A DNA stretch of 64,000 bases, taken from contig NZ_AVFL01000021.1 in NCBI RefSeq assembly GCF_000576635.1, positions 1 through 64,000 of the forward strand. Direction: 5' to 3'. The notes below the pieces were generated by a model, which was given only the letters and a program-made list of their open reading frames with translations, searched no databases and was not told where the DNA came from. Shown piece by piece: positions 53,300 to 62,587 of the stretch. The number at the start of each line of letters is the position of its first letter. Position 1 is the stretch's first letter. This stretch comes from Skermanella stibiiresistens SB22 (GTDB lineage Bacteria > Pseudomonadota > Alphaproteobacteria > Azospirillales > Azospirillaceae). A program made the translations under genes and the position numbers.

Positions 53300-55351
53300 A
53301 TGAACTTCGAGATACTAGGGTTATGCTTCACGTCTGACGAAGGCGGGATGGTCTTTTCGCATAATCCATGGCTGGTGGCGCTTTCCTTCGCGACCGCGGC
53401 CTTCGCCTCCTTCGTCGCCTTGGACATGATCGAGCGGCTTCGCCAAGCGAATGGGCGCGCCCGTCAGGTATGGCATGCCGGCGCCTCGGCGGCGCTGGGT
53501 GGTGGTATCTGGTCGATGCACTTCATCGGCATGCTGGCGTTCAGCGGACCGGCGGAACTCCAATACGATCCGGCGATGACGATCCTGTCGCTCGCCATCG
53601 CGATCGTCTTCGTCGGTGCCGGTCTCGGAGCCATGAGGCGCGCCAGGGATTACCGGACGAGGAGCCTGACGGCTGGCTTGCTGGTCGGGCTGGGGGTTTC
53701 GGCCATGCACTACACCGGCATGGCGGCGATGCGTTTCTCCGGAACGATCGCCTACAAGCCGTCCCTGTTCGCCCTCTCGGCCGTGATCGCCGCAGCCGCT
53801 GCCATCGTGGCGTTGATGCTCGCCTTTGGTTTGAGGAAGGCGCACCAGCGCGCCATCGCGGCGGTCGTCATGGCATTCGCCATCTGCGGCATGCACTATA
53901 CGGGCATGGCGGCCACCGTGATCCGGCTGGAACTCCTCGCCCCGCCAACGATGGGCACCAGCCACACCTCGCTGGCCATCGCCGTCGCCGCCGGAACCTA
54001 TGGGCTCCTGTTCCTGGCGCTGGTCGCCACCATCGCCGACCGCAGGATGACCGCGGCCGCCGTCCGGGAAGCCGGGCGCCTGAAGGTCGTCAACCTCGCC
54101 CTGGAACAGGAGATCGGCGAACGGCGTCGGATGGAGGAGGAGTTGAGGGTCGCGCGGGACGAGCTGGAACTCCGGGTCGTGGAGCGGACCCGCGACCTTG
54201 AGGAGGCCCGCTCCCGCGCGGAGGCGGCGAACCATGCCAAGTCGGATTTCCTCGCCAGCATGAGCCATGAGCTGCGGACGCCGTTGAACGCGATCCTGGG
54301 CTTCGCGCAGCTTCTGGATTTCAACAGCGCCCGGGAGCCGCTGACCGCGAAACAGAGACGGGCGAGCGAGCAGATCGCCAAGGCCGGGCGGCATCTGTTG
54401 CAATTGATCGACGAAGTGCTCGATCTGGCACGGGTCGAGGCTGGACACCTCGTCCTGTCGATGGAGGCGGTGGATGCCCGCGGCTTGCTGGACGAGGTCG
54501 TCATGGCCTTGCAGCCGGTGGCGCAGGACGCGGGTGTCACCCTGTCGACCCTCGGGTCGGAGATGCTGCCGGTGATGGCCGATCGGACACGGCTTTCCCA
54601 GGTCGTCACGAACCTCGTCTCCAACGCCATCAAGTACAACCGCCGTAATGGGACTGTCGAGTTGTCCGGCGAGCGGAGGCGCGACGGCATGATCGAGATC
54701 ACGGTCCGTGACACCGGCCTCGGCATTCCGGCCGACCGTCTCCAGGACTTGTTCGTTCCGTTCAACCGGCTCGGCCAAGAGTATGGCACCATCCAGGGCA
54801 CCGGCATCGGCTTGAGCATCACCAAGCGGCTGGTCGACGCCATGCATGGCACCATCGGCGTCGAAAGCACCGTGGATGTCGGCAGCGTCTTCCGCGTGGC
54901 GCTGCTCCTGTCGCCGGTCGAAGCCCAGCCATCGCTGAGGGTGCCTCAGGAAGCGACGGTAAGGGCCGGTTCCCACAGGCTGCTGTACATCGAGGACAAC
55001 CCGTCGAACATCGAACTGATGCGCGATCTCGTCGATGTGGTTCCCAGCCTCGATCTGCAAGTCGCCGCCGATCCACTCATCGGTCTCGATCTCGCTTGGA
55101 CCACGTCGCCCGAGGTGATCATCCTCGATATCAACCTGCCCGGAATCAATGGCTTCGAGGTCTTGAAGCGCCTGCACGCGGATCCCCGGTCGGCTGGCAT
55201 TCCGGTGATCGCGCTGACCGCCAACGCCATGCCCCGCGAGGTGGAAAAGGGGCTCGCCGCCGGGTTCCATTGCTACCTGACCAAACCGCTGAAGGTGACG
55301 GAGTTCCTCGCCGCCTTGGATAGCGCGCTGGAGCGGCGTCATGCGGCCTGA
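53300..55351 (+). CDS. MHYT-domain hybrid histidine kinase
   Basis: Inner-membrane sensor of 683 aa. The N-terminal MHYT domain (about 20-245) has seven hydrophobic helices with three MH(F/Y)(I/T)GM motifs (residues 73-78, 136-141 and 198-203), proposed to bind copper and sense oxygen, CO or NO. A coiled coil leads to the kinase core: phosphoacceptor H323 (MSHELRTPLNAIL), N box SNAIKYN and G box GTGIGLS. A receiver domain follows with D610 (VIILDINLPG). No other output domain, so the phosphate is probably passed on, most simply to the HD-GYP regulator whose gene overlaps the 3' end by 11 bp. Confidence 0.92.
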   Translation: MNFEILGLCFTSDEGGMVFSHNPWLVALSFATAAFASFVALDMIERLRQANGRARQVWHAGASAALGGGIWSMHFIGMLAFSGPAELQYDPAMTILSLAIAIVFVGAGLGAMRRARDYRTRSLTAGLLVGLGVSAMHYTGMAAMRFSGTIAYKPSLFALSAVIAAAAAIVALMLAFGLRKAHQRAIAAVVMAFAICGMHYTGMAATVIRLELLAPPTMGTSHTSLAIAVAAGTYGLLFLALVATIADRRMTAAAVREAGRLKVVNLALEQEIGERRRMEEELRVARDELELRVVERTRDLEEARSRAEAANHAKSDFLASMSHELRTPLNAILGFAQLLDFNSAREPLTAKQRRASEQIAKAGRHLLQLIDEVLDLARVEAGHLVLSMEAVDARGLLDEVVMALQPVAQDAGVTLSTLGSEMLPVMADRTRLSQVVTNLVSNAIKYNRRNGTVELSGERRRDGMIEITVRDTGLGIPADRLQDLFVPFNRLGQEYGTIQGTGIGLSITKRLVDAMHGTIGVESTVDVGSVFRVALLLSPVEAQPSLRVPQEATVRAGSHRLLYIEDNPSNIELMRDLVDVVPSLDLQVAADPLIGLDLAWTTSPEVIILDINLPGINGFEVLKRLHADPRSAGIPVIALTANAMPREVEKGLAAGFHCYLTKPLKVTEFLAALDSALERRHAA

Positions 55352-56408
55352 CGGTTGGAGCTCCGACGACAGGATGGCCGGCGCGCGCATCCTGATCGTC
55401 GACGACCTGCGGGCGAACATCGAGGTGCTCGAATCGCTGCTGGAATCGGCTGGCTACGAAGACATCGTATCCGCCACCGAACCCCACGCCGGGCTCGACC
55501 TCTATGCCGACCTGAAGCCGGATCTGGTGCTGCTGGACTTTCGGATGCCGGGGATGACTGGCGCGGATTTCCTCCGCGAAGCCCTGCGGCGCGTGCCGGA
55601 CCAGTATCCGCCGGTGCTGGTCGTGACCGCGCAGAACGATCAGGCGACGCGCCGAGCCGCCTTGGAGGCGGGAGCCCGCGACCTCGTCACCAAGCCCTTC
55701 GACTTCTGGGAGCTTCTCGCCCGGGTGCGCAATCTCCTGGAGCTGCACTTCCTGGCCCGCGAACAACAGGAGCGGGCGGATGCGCTGGAATCCGTCGTGG
55801 AGGCCCGAACGCGGGAGCTTAGGGTGGCCCATCGGGAAATCGTCCAGCGGCTATGCGCCGCCGGTGAATTTCGTGACCAGGACACCGCCCAGCATGTGGC
55901 GCGGATCGGTTCCGGAGCCGGCGCGCTGGCGCGGCGGATGGGATGCGCCGAGGACTTCGTGGGGCTGATCGAGGCCGCCGCTCCCCTGCATGACATCGGC
56001 AAGATCGCCATTCCGGATAGCATCCTCCTGAAGCCGGGTCCCCTCACCGAGGATGAATGGGTGATCATGAAAGGGCATACGACGGCCGGACACAGCATCC
56101 TCGCCGGGAGCGGCGTCGGGATGCTCGACCTCGCCGCCGAGATCGCGCTGAGCCACCATGAGCGGTGGGACGGCAAGGGCTATCCCCACGGGCTTTACGG
56201 CGTCTCCATCCCGCTCGCGGCCAGGATCGTCGCCATCGTGGATGTCTTCGACGCCTTGAGCTCGGAGCGTCCGTACAAACGGGCTTGGCCTCGGGCCGAC
56301 GTGGTGGCTTACCTCCGCGACCAAAGGGGCCGTCATTTCGACCCGGAGATCGCCGACGCCTTCCTGGCCGGGCTGGACGCCTGGGACGATTCCACCGCCA
56401 AAGTCTAG
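55341..56408 (+). CDS. Response regulator with HD-GYP output
   Basis: A 355-aa protein: a receiver domain (residues 15-135) with phosphoacceptor D66 (LVLLDFRMPG) and K118 (VTKPF), a helical linker (about 140-180) and an HD-GYP domain (about 185-352) with H217-D218 (PLHDIGKIAIPD), HHERWDGKGYP (GYP at 280-282) and RIVAIVDVFDALSSERPYK. All metal-binding and GYP residues are present, so cyclic di-GMP phosphodiesterase activity is likely. It is translationally linked to the MHYT hybrid kinase. Its stop overlaps by 4 bp the 3' end of the haem transporter ATPase gene on the other strand. Confidence 0.94.
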   Translation: MRPDGWSSDDRMAGARILIVDDLRANIEVLESLLESAGYEDIVSATEPHAGLDLYADLKPDLVLLDFRMPGMTGADFLREALRRVPDQYPPVLVVTAQNDQATRRAALEAGARDLVTKPFDFWELLARVRNLLELHFLAREQQERADALESVVEARTRELRVAHREIVQRLCAAGEFRDQDTAQHVARIGSGAGALARRMGCAEDFVGLIEAAAPLHDIGKIAIPDSILLKPGPLTEDEWVIMKGHTTAGHSILAGSGVGMLDLAAEIALSHHERWDGKGYPHGLYGVSIPLAARIVAIVDVFDALSSERPYKRAWPRADVVAYLRDQRGRHFDPEIADAFLAGLDAWDDSTAKV

Positions 56409-57187
56409 GCCGCCGGAACGATCAACGGCCGGTCCAGGTCGGTTCGCCGCGACACCAGGACGGGATGGTCGAAGGTGGCTGACAGGGCCTCGGGCGTCAT
56501 GACGCTCCAGGGGGTGCCAGTCTCCAGCACCCGGCCGCCCCGCATCAGCACGATGGTGTCGGCGTGGACGGCGGCCAGATTGGGGTCATGCAGAACCGCC
56601 AAGACCGCCCAGCCCCGCCGGGTCAGTCCATGCGCCAGTCCCAGCAGTTGCGCCTGATGGCGGATGTCCAGGCTGGCGGTCGGTTCGTCCAGGATCAGGT
56701 GGCGCGCGGAAGTTTCGGCCGGATCGTCCAGTTGGGCCAGCACGCGGGCGAACTGGACCCGCTGCTGTTCGCCGCCCGACAGGGACGGGTAGGAGCGTCC
56801 CGCCAGATGGATCGCGTCGGCGGCCACCAGGGCCCGCTCGACGATCCTGACATTCTCCGCGTGGGTGCGGCGGGAACGGTGCGGCGCGCGGCCCAGCATC
56901 GCCACCTCGCCGACGCGGAGCGGGAAGGACAGCGTCACCGCCTGGGACAGGACCGCGCGCCGGCGGGCGAGATCCCCGGGATCCCACTCGGCCAGCGGGC
57001 GCCCGTCCAGCGTCACCGAGCCGCCATCCGGCGCCACCTCGCCCGACAGCAGCCGGACCAGCGACGACTTGCCGGCCCCGTTCGGCCCCAGCACCGCCGT
57101 CAGCGTTCCCGGTGTGAGATCAAGCGAGACGCCGTCGACCAGAGCCTTGCCGCCCCGGCGCAGCGACACGTTGCTGGCGCGGATCAC
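56405..57187 (-). CDS. hmuV: Haem ABC importer ATPase
   Basis: Cytoplasmic ATPase (260 aa) that powers import of haem through HmuU. Walker A GPNGAGKSSLVRLL, the Q loop SQAVTLSFPLRVGEVAMLGR, signature LSGGEQQRVQFARVLAQL, Walker B LILDEPTASLDIRHQ and the switch histidine in VLHDPNLAA are present and are those of the BtuD/HmuV group. I chose the GTG at 57187, which overlaps the hmuU stop (GTGA); an ATG at 57223 would overlap hmuU by 40 bp. Last gene of the operon. Confidence 0.93.
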   Translation of the reverse strand: MIRASNVSLRRGGKALVDGVSLDLTPGTLTAVLGPNGAGKSSLVRLLSGEVAPDGGSVTLDGRPLAEWDPGDLARRRAVLSQAVTLSFPLRVGEVAMLGRAPHRSRRTHAENVRIVERALVAADAIHLAGRSYPSLSGGEQQRVQFARVLAQLDDPAETSARHLILDEPTASLDIRHQAQLLGLAHGLTRRGWAVLAVLHDPNLAAVHADTIVLMRGGRVLETGTPWSVMTPEALSATFDHPVLVSRRTDLDRPLIVPAA

Positions 57188-58269
57188 GGCGACAGTTCCC
57201 GCCGCCGGCGGATCAGCAGCCACAGGAAGAACGGGCCCCCCAGCAGCGCGGTCACCAAGCCGATCGGCAGTTCCGCCGGAGCCACCACCGTGCGGGCCAC
57301 GATATCGGCGCAGACCAGCAGGGTGCCGCCGAGCAGCGCCGAGGCCGGCAGCAGCCTGCCATGGCCGGCGCCCGCCATCAGCCGCACCAGATGCGGCACG
57401 ACCAAGCCGACGAAGCCGATCACGCCCGCCACAGCCACGCTGGCGCCGACGGCGGCCGCCGCGACGATCACGATGCCCCGCTTGGCCGGCTCGACCCGGA
57501 AGCCCAGCAGCGCCGCCTCCCGCTCACCCAGCAGCAGGGCGTCCAGCACTCCCGCCCAGCGTCCCGCCGCCAGCACGGCGCCCAGCGCGAACGGGGCCAG
57601 CCCCAGCACCGTCGTCCAAGTGGCCCCGCCGATCGACCCCATCGTCCAGAACGTGATGTCGCGCATCTGCCGGTCGTCGCTGCCGAACACCAGATAGCCG
57701 GTCGCGGCCGAGGCGATGGCGCTGATCGCGATGCCCGCCAGCAGCAGCGTCGCGACATCGGTCCCGCCGGTCCGCCCCTGACCTCCCTGCACGTGGCCGC
57801 CGCGCGCGATCCGCTGGACCAGCAGCGTTGTGCAAACGCTGCCAAGGAAGGCGGCCAAGGGCAGGCTGAAGGGGCCGAGCATCCCCGCGGCCAAGGCCGG
57901 CACCCCCAGCACGATCACCGCGACCGCCGCCAGCGCCGCACCGCTGGAGATGCCGATCAGCGCCGGATCGGCCAACGGGTTGCGGAACAGCCCCTGCATC
58001 ATGGTGCCGCTGACCGCCAGCGCCGCACCGACGCCGAACCCCAGCAGCGTGCGCGGCAATCTCAATTGAAGAACGATCGCGGCGTCCCGCGCCGCCACGT
58101 CTCCGCCCAACAGGGCCGCGATCACCGTCCGGGACGGGACGGCGGAGGCTCCGATCGCGAGGCTGGCGATCACCGCGCAGCATGCCAGCACGGCCAGCGG
58201 CACCAGCAGGCCGACGGTGCCGAACCAGCGCCAGGGCACCGAACCGTCCCGCAGCGGCACGGAGGTCAT
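57184..58269 (-). CDS. hmuU: Haem ABC importer permease
   Basis: Inner-membrane permease of 361 aa, FecCD/BtuC family, with about ten helices; it functions as a dimer to pass haem from HmuT into the cytoplasm. Family segments are LRLPRTLLGFGVGAALAVSG, the NPLADPALIGISSGAALAA block and the coupling loop near GEREAALLGFRVEP; the C-terminal half has GFVGLVVPHLVR. Its ATG lies 4 bp inside the hmuT stop. Substrate is inferred from the neighbouring hmuS and hmuR. Confidence 0.93.
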   Translation of the reverse strand: MTSVPLRDGSVPWRWFGTVGLLVPLAVLACCAVIASLAIGASAVPSRTVIAALLGGDVAARDAAIVLQLRLPRTLLGFGVGAALAVSGTMMQGLFRNPLADPALIGISSGAALAAVAVIVLGVPALAAGMLGPFSLPLAAFLGSVCTTLLVQRIARGGHVQGGQGRTGGTDVATLLLAGIAISAIASAATGYLVFGSDDRQMRDITFWTMGSIGGATWTTVLGLAPFALGAVLAAGRWAGVLDALLLGEREAALLGFRVEPAKRGIVIVAAAAVGASVAVAGVIGFVGLVVPHLVRLMAGAGHGRLLPASALLGGTLLVCADIVARTVVAPAELPIGLVTALLGGPFFLWLLIRRRRELSP

Positions 58270-59165
58270 GACCGTTCAGCTGCTGGCTTCGGGAAGTCCC
58301 CGGCATGGTCTGGATGCAGCGCCCGCGCCAGATCGGCGATGGCGTCGGGCAGCCGGGGCCCGAAGCCCAGCAGGTAGAGCGTGTCCATCGCCACCAGCCG
58401 ACCGTTCATCGCGGCGGGCGTTCCGGCGAACTGGGGCATGCGGAGGATCGCGTCGCGGCCTCCCGCGGAGTCGACGGCGTCGGCTGGCAGCAGCAGCACG
58501 TCGGGGGCCGCCGTCAGGATCGCCTCGCCGGACGCGGGCTTGTAGCCCTCGTACCCGTCGATCGCGTTGACGCCGCCCGCCAGCGTGATCATGGCGTCGG
58601 CCGCCGTGTTCCGCCCCGCCGCCGTGGGGGCGCCCCGGCCCAGCCCCATCAGGAACAGCACGCGGGGCTTGTCCTGGATACTGGCGACGATGGACCCGAC
58701 GGCGGTCAGGTCGCCGGTGATCCTTTGAGCCATCGCCTCCGCCTCGCGCTCGCGGCCCAAGGCGGCGCCGACCGCGCGCACCTTCTCCACCACGCCCTCG
58801 ACCGTCGGCCGGTCCGGCACCATCCGGGTGGGAATGCCGAGCGAGCGGATCTGCTCGATCACTGGCGGTGGACCGGCGTTGTCGCTCACCAGCACCAGAT
58901 CGGGCCGCGTCGCCACGACGCCTTCCGCCGACAGCGCCCGCATGTAGCCGACCTGGGGCAGGGCCCGCATGGCGGTCGGGAACTGGCTGGTGCTGTCCAC
59001 GGCGACCAACCTGTCACCCAGATCCAGCTGGTTGACGATCTCCGTGATGGCCCCGCCGACCGAGACGATGCGGTCCAGGGGTTCGGCGGGCTTGGTGGGT
59101 TCGGCGGCGACCGCGATCGACGCCAGCACCAGCGAGAAGACCACCGGCGGCAGCCATGCCCTCAT
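58266..59165 (-). CDS. hmuT: Haem-binding periplasmic protein
   Basis: Periplasmic binding protein of 299 aa (signal peptide 1-21, cut after SIAVAA), class III fold with one rigid helix. The family signature RIVSVGGAITEIVNQLDLGDRLVAVD is followed by the tyrosine-bearing loop QVGYMRALSAEG, where ShuT/HmuT-type proteins place the axial haem tyrosine. Later parts are VLVSDNAGPPPVIEQ and the GRNTAADAMITLAGG segment. The ATG at 59165 overlaps the hmuS stop by 4 bp and its stop overlaps hmuU by 4 bp. Delivers haem from the outer-membrane receptor to HmuUV. Confidence 0.93.
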   Translation of the reverse strand: MRAWLPPVVFSLVLASIAVAAEPTKPAEPLDRIVSVGGAITEIVNQLDLGDRLVAVDSTSQFPTAMRALPQVGYMRALSAEGVVATRPDLVLVSDNAGPPPVIEQIRSLGIPTRMVPDRPTVEGVVEKVRAVGAALGREREAEAMAQRITGDLTAVGSIVASIQDKPRVLFLMGLGRGAPTAAGRNTAADAMITLAGGVNAIDGYEGYKPASGEAILTAAPDVLLLPADAVDSAGGRDAILRMPQFAGTPAAMNGRLVAMDTLYLLGFGPRLPDAIADLARALHPDHAGDFPKPAAERS

Positions 59166-60283
59166 GGCGCGCTCTCCGCATCCGGCAAGCTGGCGGCCAG
59201 TTCCCGCCACCCCTCCAATTCCGGTTCCGACGGCCTGCGGCGGCCGAACACGAAGGCGATGGTCTCCCCGGCGGCGTCGAACAGTTCGAGCGAGGTCACG
59301 ACGCCGTCCGAGGTCGGCTTCCGCACCACCCAGGCCGACGCGATGTGGTCTTCCCGAAGGTGCAGGTTGAAGCCGGGATCGAGCACGTTCAGCCACGGCC
59401 CCATCGTCTTGATCCGGTGGACCGGCCCGGTGTGGATCTCGATGCAGCCGCGGTTGCCGACGAATACCATGATCGGCAATCCGCTTTCCGCCGCCGAGTT
59501 CAGCACCACCGCCAGCGCCGAGACCGCGACTGGCCGCGCCCGCTCCACTCCGGCGAGGCGCAGCGCCTGCACCCGCCCAAGATTGAAGCGCCGCAGCAGG
59601 CCGAAGAATTCGTGGGTATCCAGCAGCGCGTCCCAGCCGGTATGGAATCCCGCCAGATCGACCAACTCGTCCGCCTTCGGTGCCGGACGCTCCGGCGGCG
59701 GTTCCGCGACGAACGCCGTCGTCTGGTCGTCGGTGCCGCGATCGGCCACCAGCCGGTCGAACGCGGCGCGGTCGCTGGCGTCGGTCAGGTAGATCTTGTG
59801 AACCGCCACGCCCGCCGCGTCGAACACCTGGAGACTGTGCCGCGCGTTGCCGTGGCTGTCCTCCCGCACCATGAACAAATGGCGCCAATGGTCGAGGAAC
59901 AGCCGCAGGTCGATATCGGGATCGAGCACCAGCCCCATCGACGCGCCGCACTGGATGTTCCGATAGGTTCCCGTCTTCTCGATGACGGCGTGCTCGTTGC
60001 GGGTCAGCGCCATGACCGGCCCGATCGCACCGACCCGTTCAAGGAAGTCGCCCCAGTCGCCGCCGCGCAGCCGCAGGCTGATCCGGCCGCAGCCGCTGGC
60101 GATCAGCGCCGCTTCCGGCACCTCCAATTGGTTGGCCGCGTCCCGCGCCCGGATGCCGGGATGGTCTTTCCGCAGCACCTGCCAGCAATCCCACAGCAGG
60201 TCGTTGGCGGGCAATGGCATACCGGGCAGGGCCTTCAGGGACATGCCGATCAAGGCGGGCGCGGGGGCGGTCTTGGACTTCAT
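59162..60283 (-). CDS. hmuS: Haemin-degrading factor / haem-trafficking protein
   Basis: Cytoplasmic haem-utilisation protein of 373 aa built of two homologous halves (about 25-190 and 205-355), the HemS/ChuX fold. Diagnostic segments are VMALTRNEHAVIEKTG and its partner VMVFVGNRGCIEIHTGP, and WLNVLDPGFNLHLREDHIA where the haem-ligand histidine is found. Members accept haem from the transporter and pass or degrade it. Located 4 bp before the receptor gene's end and 4 bp overlapping hmuT, it is tightly coupled. Confidence 0.92.
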   Translation of the reverse strand: MKSKTAPAPALIGMSLKALPGMPLPANDLLWDCWQVLRKDHPGIRARDAANQLEVPEAALIASGCGRISLRLRGGDWGDFLERVGAIGPVMALTRNEHAVIEKTGTYRNIQCGASMGLVLDPDIDLRLFLDHWRHLFMVREDSHGNARHSLQVFDAAGVAVHKIYLTDASDRAAFDRLVADRGTDDQTTAFVAEPPPERPAPKADELVDLAGFHTGWDALLDTHEFFGLLRRFNLGRVQALRLAGVERARPVAVSALAVVLNSAAESGLPIMVFVGNRGCIEIHTGPVHRIKTMGPWLNVLDPGFNLHLREDHIASAWVVRKPTSDGVVTSLELFDAAGETIAFVFGRRRPSEPELEGWRELAASLPDAESAP

Positions 60284-60287
60284 GGAC

Positions 60288-62468
60288 TCACCACTTCAGG
60301 ATGGCGTTGACCGCGATGGTGCGGCCGGGTTGGGCGTAGCGTTCGATGCTGGTGGAGGTCCGGCTCTGGCCCGTCACGTCCTGCGGGTTCCAGTACCGCT
60401 CGTCGGTCAAGTTGAAGAGGCCGGCGTTGAGCGTGAAGTTCGGCGTCACGTCCCAATAGGCCATCAGGTCGACCACGGTGGAGGACGGCGGCTGATACAG
60501 CGTGTCGTCACTGACCCTGGATTTGCGGGCGGTGTATGTGGTCGCCAGCTCGACGCCCCAGGCGTCCTCGGGATGGTCGTAGCGGATGCCGCCGACCAGC
60601 TTCAGGGGATCGACGCTGTCGATCGGATCGCCGGTCTCCTCGTCCTCGCCCCGGGCATACCCAAGGCTGCCCAGCAGGGTGACGCCGTGGCCCACGGTCC
60701 AGTCGCCGCGCGCCTCGGCACCCCAGATCTTGACCCGCTCCAGGTTCCGCGCCTGGAACAGTTGCAGCCCGCCCGCCGTGCCGACCACGACCTGTTCGAT
60801 GAAATCGCGGTAGCGGTTGTAGAAGCCGCTGACGCTGAAGCCGGCGTCGCCGAAGTCGCCGCGCAGGCCCGCCTCGAAACCGTCGCTGGTTTCCGGCTCC
60901 AGATCGGGGTTGGGCAGGACGGCATAGCCGAACGCCGCGTTGGTGAAGCCGATATTGGCGTCGTCATAGGGTGGGCTGCGGAAGCCATGGGCGTATTGCC
61001 CGAACACGGTGAAGCGGTCGTCCAGGTCATAGGTCACGCCCAGCTTGGGCGACACCGCCGTCTCGGTCACCTTGCCGACATCCAGGGTGCCGGGGTTCAG
61101 GTTGCGGTAGTCCTGGTCCGGTTCCGGATCGAGCTTGTAGTAGTCGATCCGCACTCCGGGCGTCAGGCCGAACCGGCCGATCCTGATCTCGTCCTGGACA
61201 TAGGCGCCGGCCAGCAAGGTGGTGCTGTCGGGAAAGGTCTTGTTGGGGAACAACTCGCCGCCGACGAACCGGGTGACGGCGCCGGTCACCAGATTGGTCT
61301 CGGTCCGGTCGCGCGGCCTCGACGTGTCGGAATAATCGATGTCGATGCCATAGGTGAAGGTGTTGGAGAGGCCCGCCAGCACCGCCTTGCTCATCAATTG
61401 GACATCCAGGCCATAGATGTCCTGGTCGAACTCCTGGTCGGTGACGCGGAGCCGCCGCTGCCCGGCGGTCAGACGGCGTTGCGTGCTGTCCTCGCTCCGG
61501 CTGACCCGCTGCCAGGAGAGCTGCCAATTGATCTGGTCGATGAAGCCGATCGGGGCGTCGTGCTGGTGGTCCAGCGACAGGCGATAGCGGTCGGTCGTGT
61601 CGCGCGCCAGGCTGTCCAGCACCGTGGCGGAGCGCTCCGACCGGATGTCGGTCCAGGTCACCGCCTTCCGCATCTCGCCGGTCAGCTTCAGCGTGTCGTC
61701 GTCGCCGGCGTTCCAGACCAGCTTGCCCAGCAGGTTGTTGGAGAAGTAATCCTGCGGATTGGCCGTGGCCCGGCCATTGGTCTCGACCTCCTCGCCGTCG
61801 CGCCGGGTCGCCACCAGCATGCCCTCCAGGCTGCCGACCCGGCCGGCCAGCGTGGCGGTGCTGGCGAAGCTGTCATCGGCGCCGTCATAGGCGGTCTTGC
61901 CGCTGACGAAGACGTCGCGGCCGAATTCCGCCAGGTAATCGGCGGGGTCCTTGGTGATGTAGGCGACAACGCCGCCGATCGCGTCGCTGCCGTGGAGCGA
62001 CGACGCCGGGCCGCGCACGATCTCGACCCGCTTGACCGTGTCCAGGTCGACATAGTCGCGGTTGAAGGTCGGGCTGGTCGCCGGAAAGTCCGGAAGGCGC
62101 GCGCCATCGACCTGGACCAGTACCCGGTTCCCGCCGATGCCGCGGATGTTGTAGTTGGTCAGGCCCGAGCGGGAGGGATCGTTGCCGATCGACACGCCCG
62201 GCTCGTAGCGCAGCAGATCGCGTGGGTTCGACACCAGCCGCCGGTCGATCTCGTCGTCGGTGATGACCGAGACGGTGCCCGGCACCTCGCCGATCGGCCG
62301 CTCGCTCCGCGTTGCGGTCACCGTCACGGGATCGAGCCGCAGCACCGATGCCGGCGGCGGGCTTTCCTCCGGCGGAGGCTGCTGGGCGAGGGCTCCCATG
62401 GCACCTAGGGCGATGAGGCTGGACGACATCAGGACCGTGCGGCTGAGGCGGAAACCAGGACGGGACAT
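60288..62468 (-). CDS. hmuR: TonB-dependent haem/haemoglobin receptor
   Basis: Outer-membrane receptor of 726 aa. Signal peptide (to about residue 29, ALAQ), TonB box region (TVTATR), plug domain (about 45-160; VDGARLPDF and RGPASSLHGSDAIGG are typical) and a 22-stranded barrel up to the end with NLTDERYWNPQDV near the C-terminus. The HxH/YNxRGIG pattern (LTNYNIRGIGGNRVLVQVD) and the barrel fit the haemoglobin/transferrin/lactoferrin receptor subfamily. I chose ATG 62468 after a GCGGGA site; a start at 62516 would add an unlikely leader. First gene of the haem operon, under a Fur-type operator. Confidence 0.92.
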   Translation of the reverse strand: MSRPGFRLSRTVLMSSSLIALGAMGALAQQPPPEESPPPASVLRLDPVTVTATRSERPIGEVPGTVSVITDDEIDRRLVSNPRDLLRYEPGVSIGNDPSRSGLTNYNIRGIGGNRVLVQVDGARLPDFPATSPTFNRDYVDLDTVKRVEIVRGPASSLHGSDAIGGVVAYITKDPADYLAEFGRDVFVSGKTAYDGADDSFASTATLAGRVGSLEGMLVATRRDGEEVETNGRATANPQDYFSNNLLGKLVWNAGDDDTLKLTGEMRKAVTWTDIRSERSATVLDSLARDTTDRYRLSLDHQHDAPIGFIDQINWQLSWQRVSRSEDSTQRRLTAGQRRLRVTDQEFDQDIYGLDVQLMSKAVLAGLSNTFTYGIDIDYSDTSRPRDRTETNLVTGAVTRFVGGELFPNKTFPDSTTLLAGAYVQDEIRIGRFGLTPGVRIDYYKLDPEPDQDYRNLNPGTLDVGKVTETAVSPKLGVTYDLDDRFTVFGQYAHGFRSPPYDDANIGFTNAAFGYAVLPNPDLEPETSDGFEAGLRGDFGDAGFSVSGFYNRYRDFIEQVVVGTAGGLQLFQARNLERVKIWGAEARGDWTVGHGVTLLGSLGYARGEDEETGDPIDSVDPLKLVGGIRYDHPEDAWGVELATTYTARKSRVSDDTLYQPPSSTVVDLMAYWDVTPNFTLNAGLFNLTDERYWNPQDVTGQSRTSTSIERYAQPGRTIAVNAILKW

Positions 62469-62483
62469 TCCCGCGCCCGTGGC

Positions 62484-62510
62484 TCTGATGCTAATGATAC
62501 TAAGACTCAG
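62484..62510 (-). promoter_or_regulatory. Second, weaker Fur-like sequence
   Basis: A degenerate inverted A+T-rich stretch (TGATGCTAATGATACTAAGACTCAG region) just upstream of the hmuR start resembles half of a Fur box (TAATGATA). It overlaps the likely ribosome-proximal leader, so it could strengthen iron repression. Much weaker than the site at 62569. Confidence 0.3.
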
Positions 62511-62568
62511 TCGCAATTTGTTTTTCTCCGGTCTGGAAGTCGGGTGACCCGGTGGGCATCTAATTGCT

Positions 62569-62587
62569 AATGAGAATCGTTCTCATT
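62569..62587. promoter_or_regulatory. Fur-type operator of the haem operon
   Basis: Perfect 8-bp arms AATGAGAA and TTCTCATT around a TCG centre (62569-62587), a strong match to the classical Fur box. It lies about 100 bp upstream of hmuR in the divergent gap before the oxygenase gene, so iron-loaded Fur should repress the haem genes, and possibly the oxygenase gene on the other side. It is not an Irr-type ICE motif. Confidence 0.8.

Noticed and set aside
53040-53303. 87-codon + frame in front of the MHYT kinase
   Set aside because: Composition changes abruptly along its length, it crosses the A+T-rich promoter-like region and has no ribosome site.
59982-62408. 808-codon frame on the + strand opposite hmuS and hmuR
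   Set aside because: hmuR has a full receptor pattern on the minus strand; the + frame is Gly/Ala/Arg-rich without motifs.
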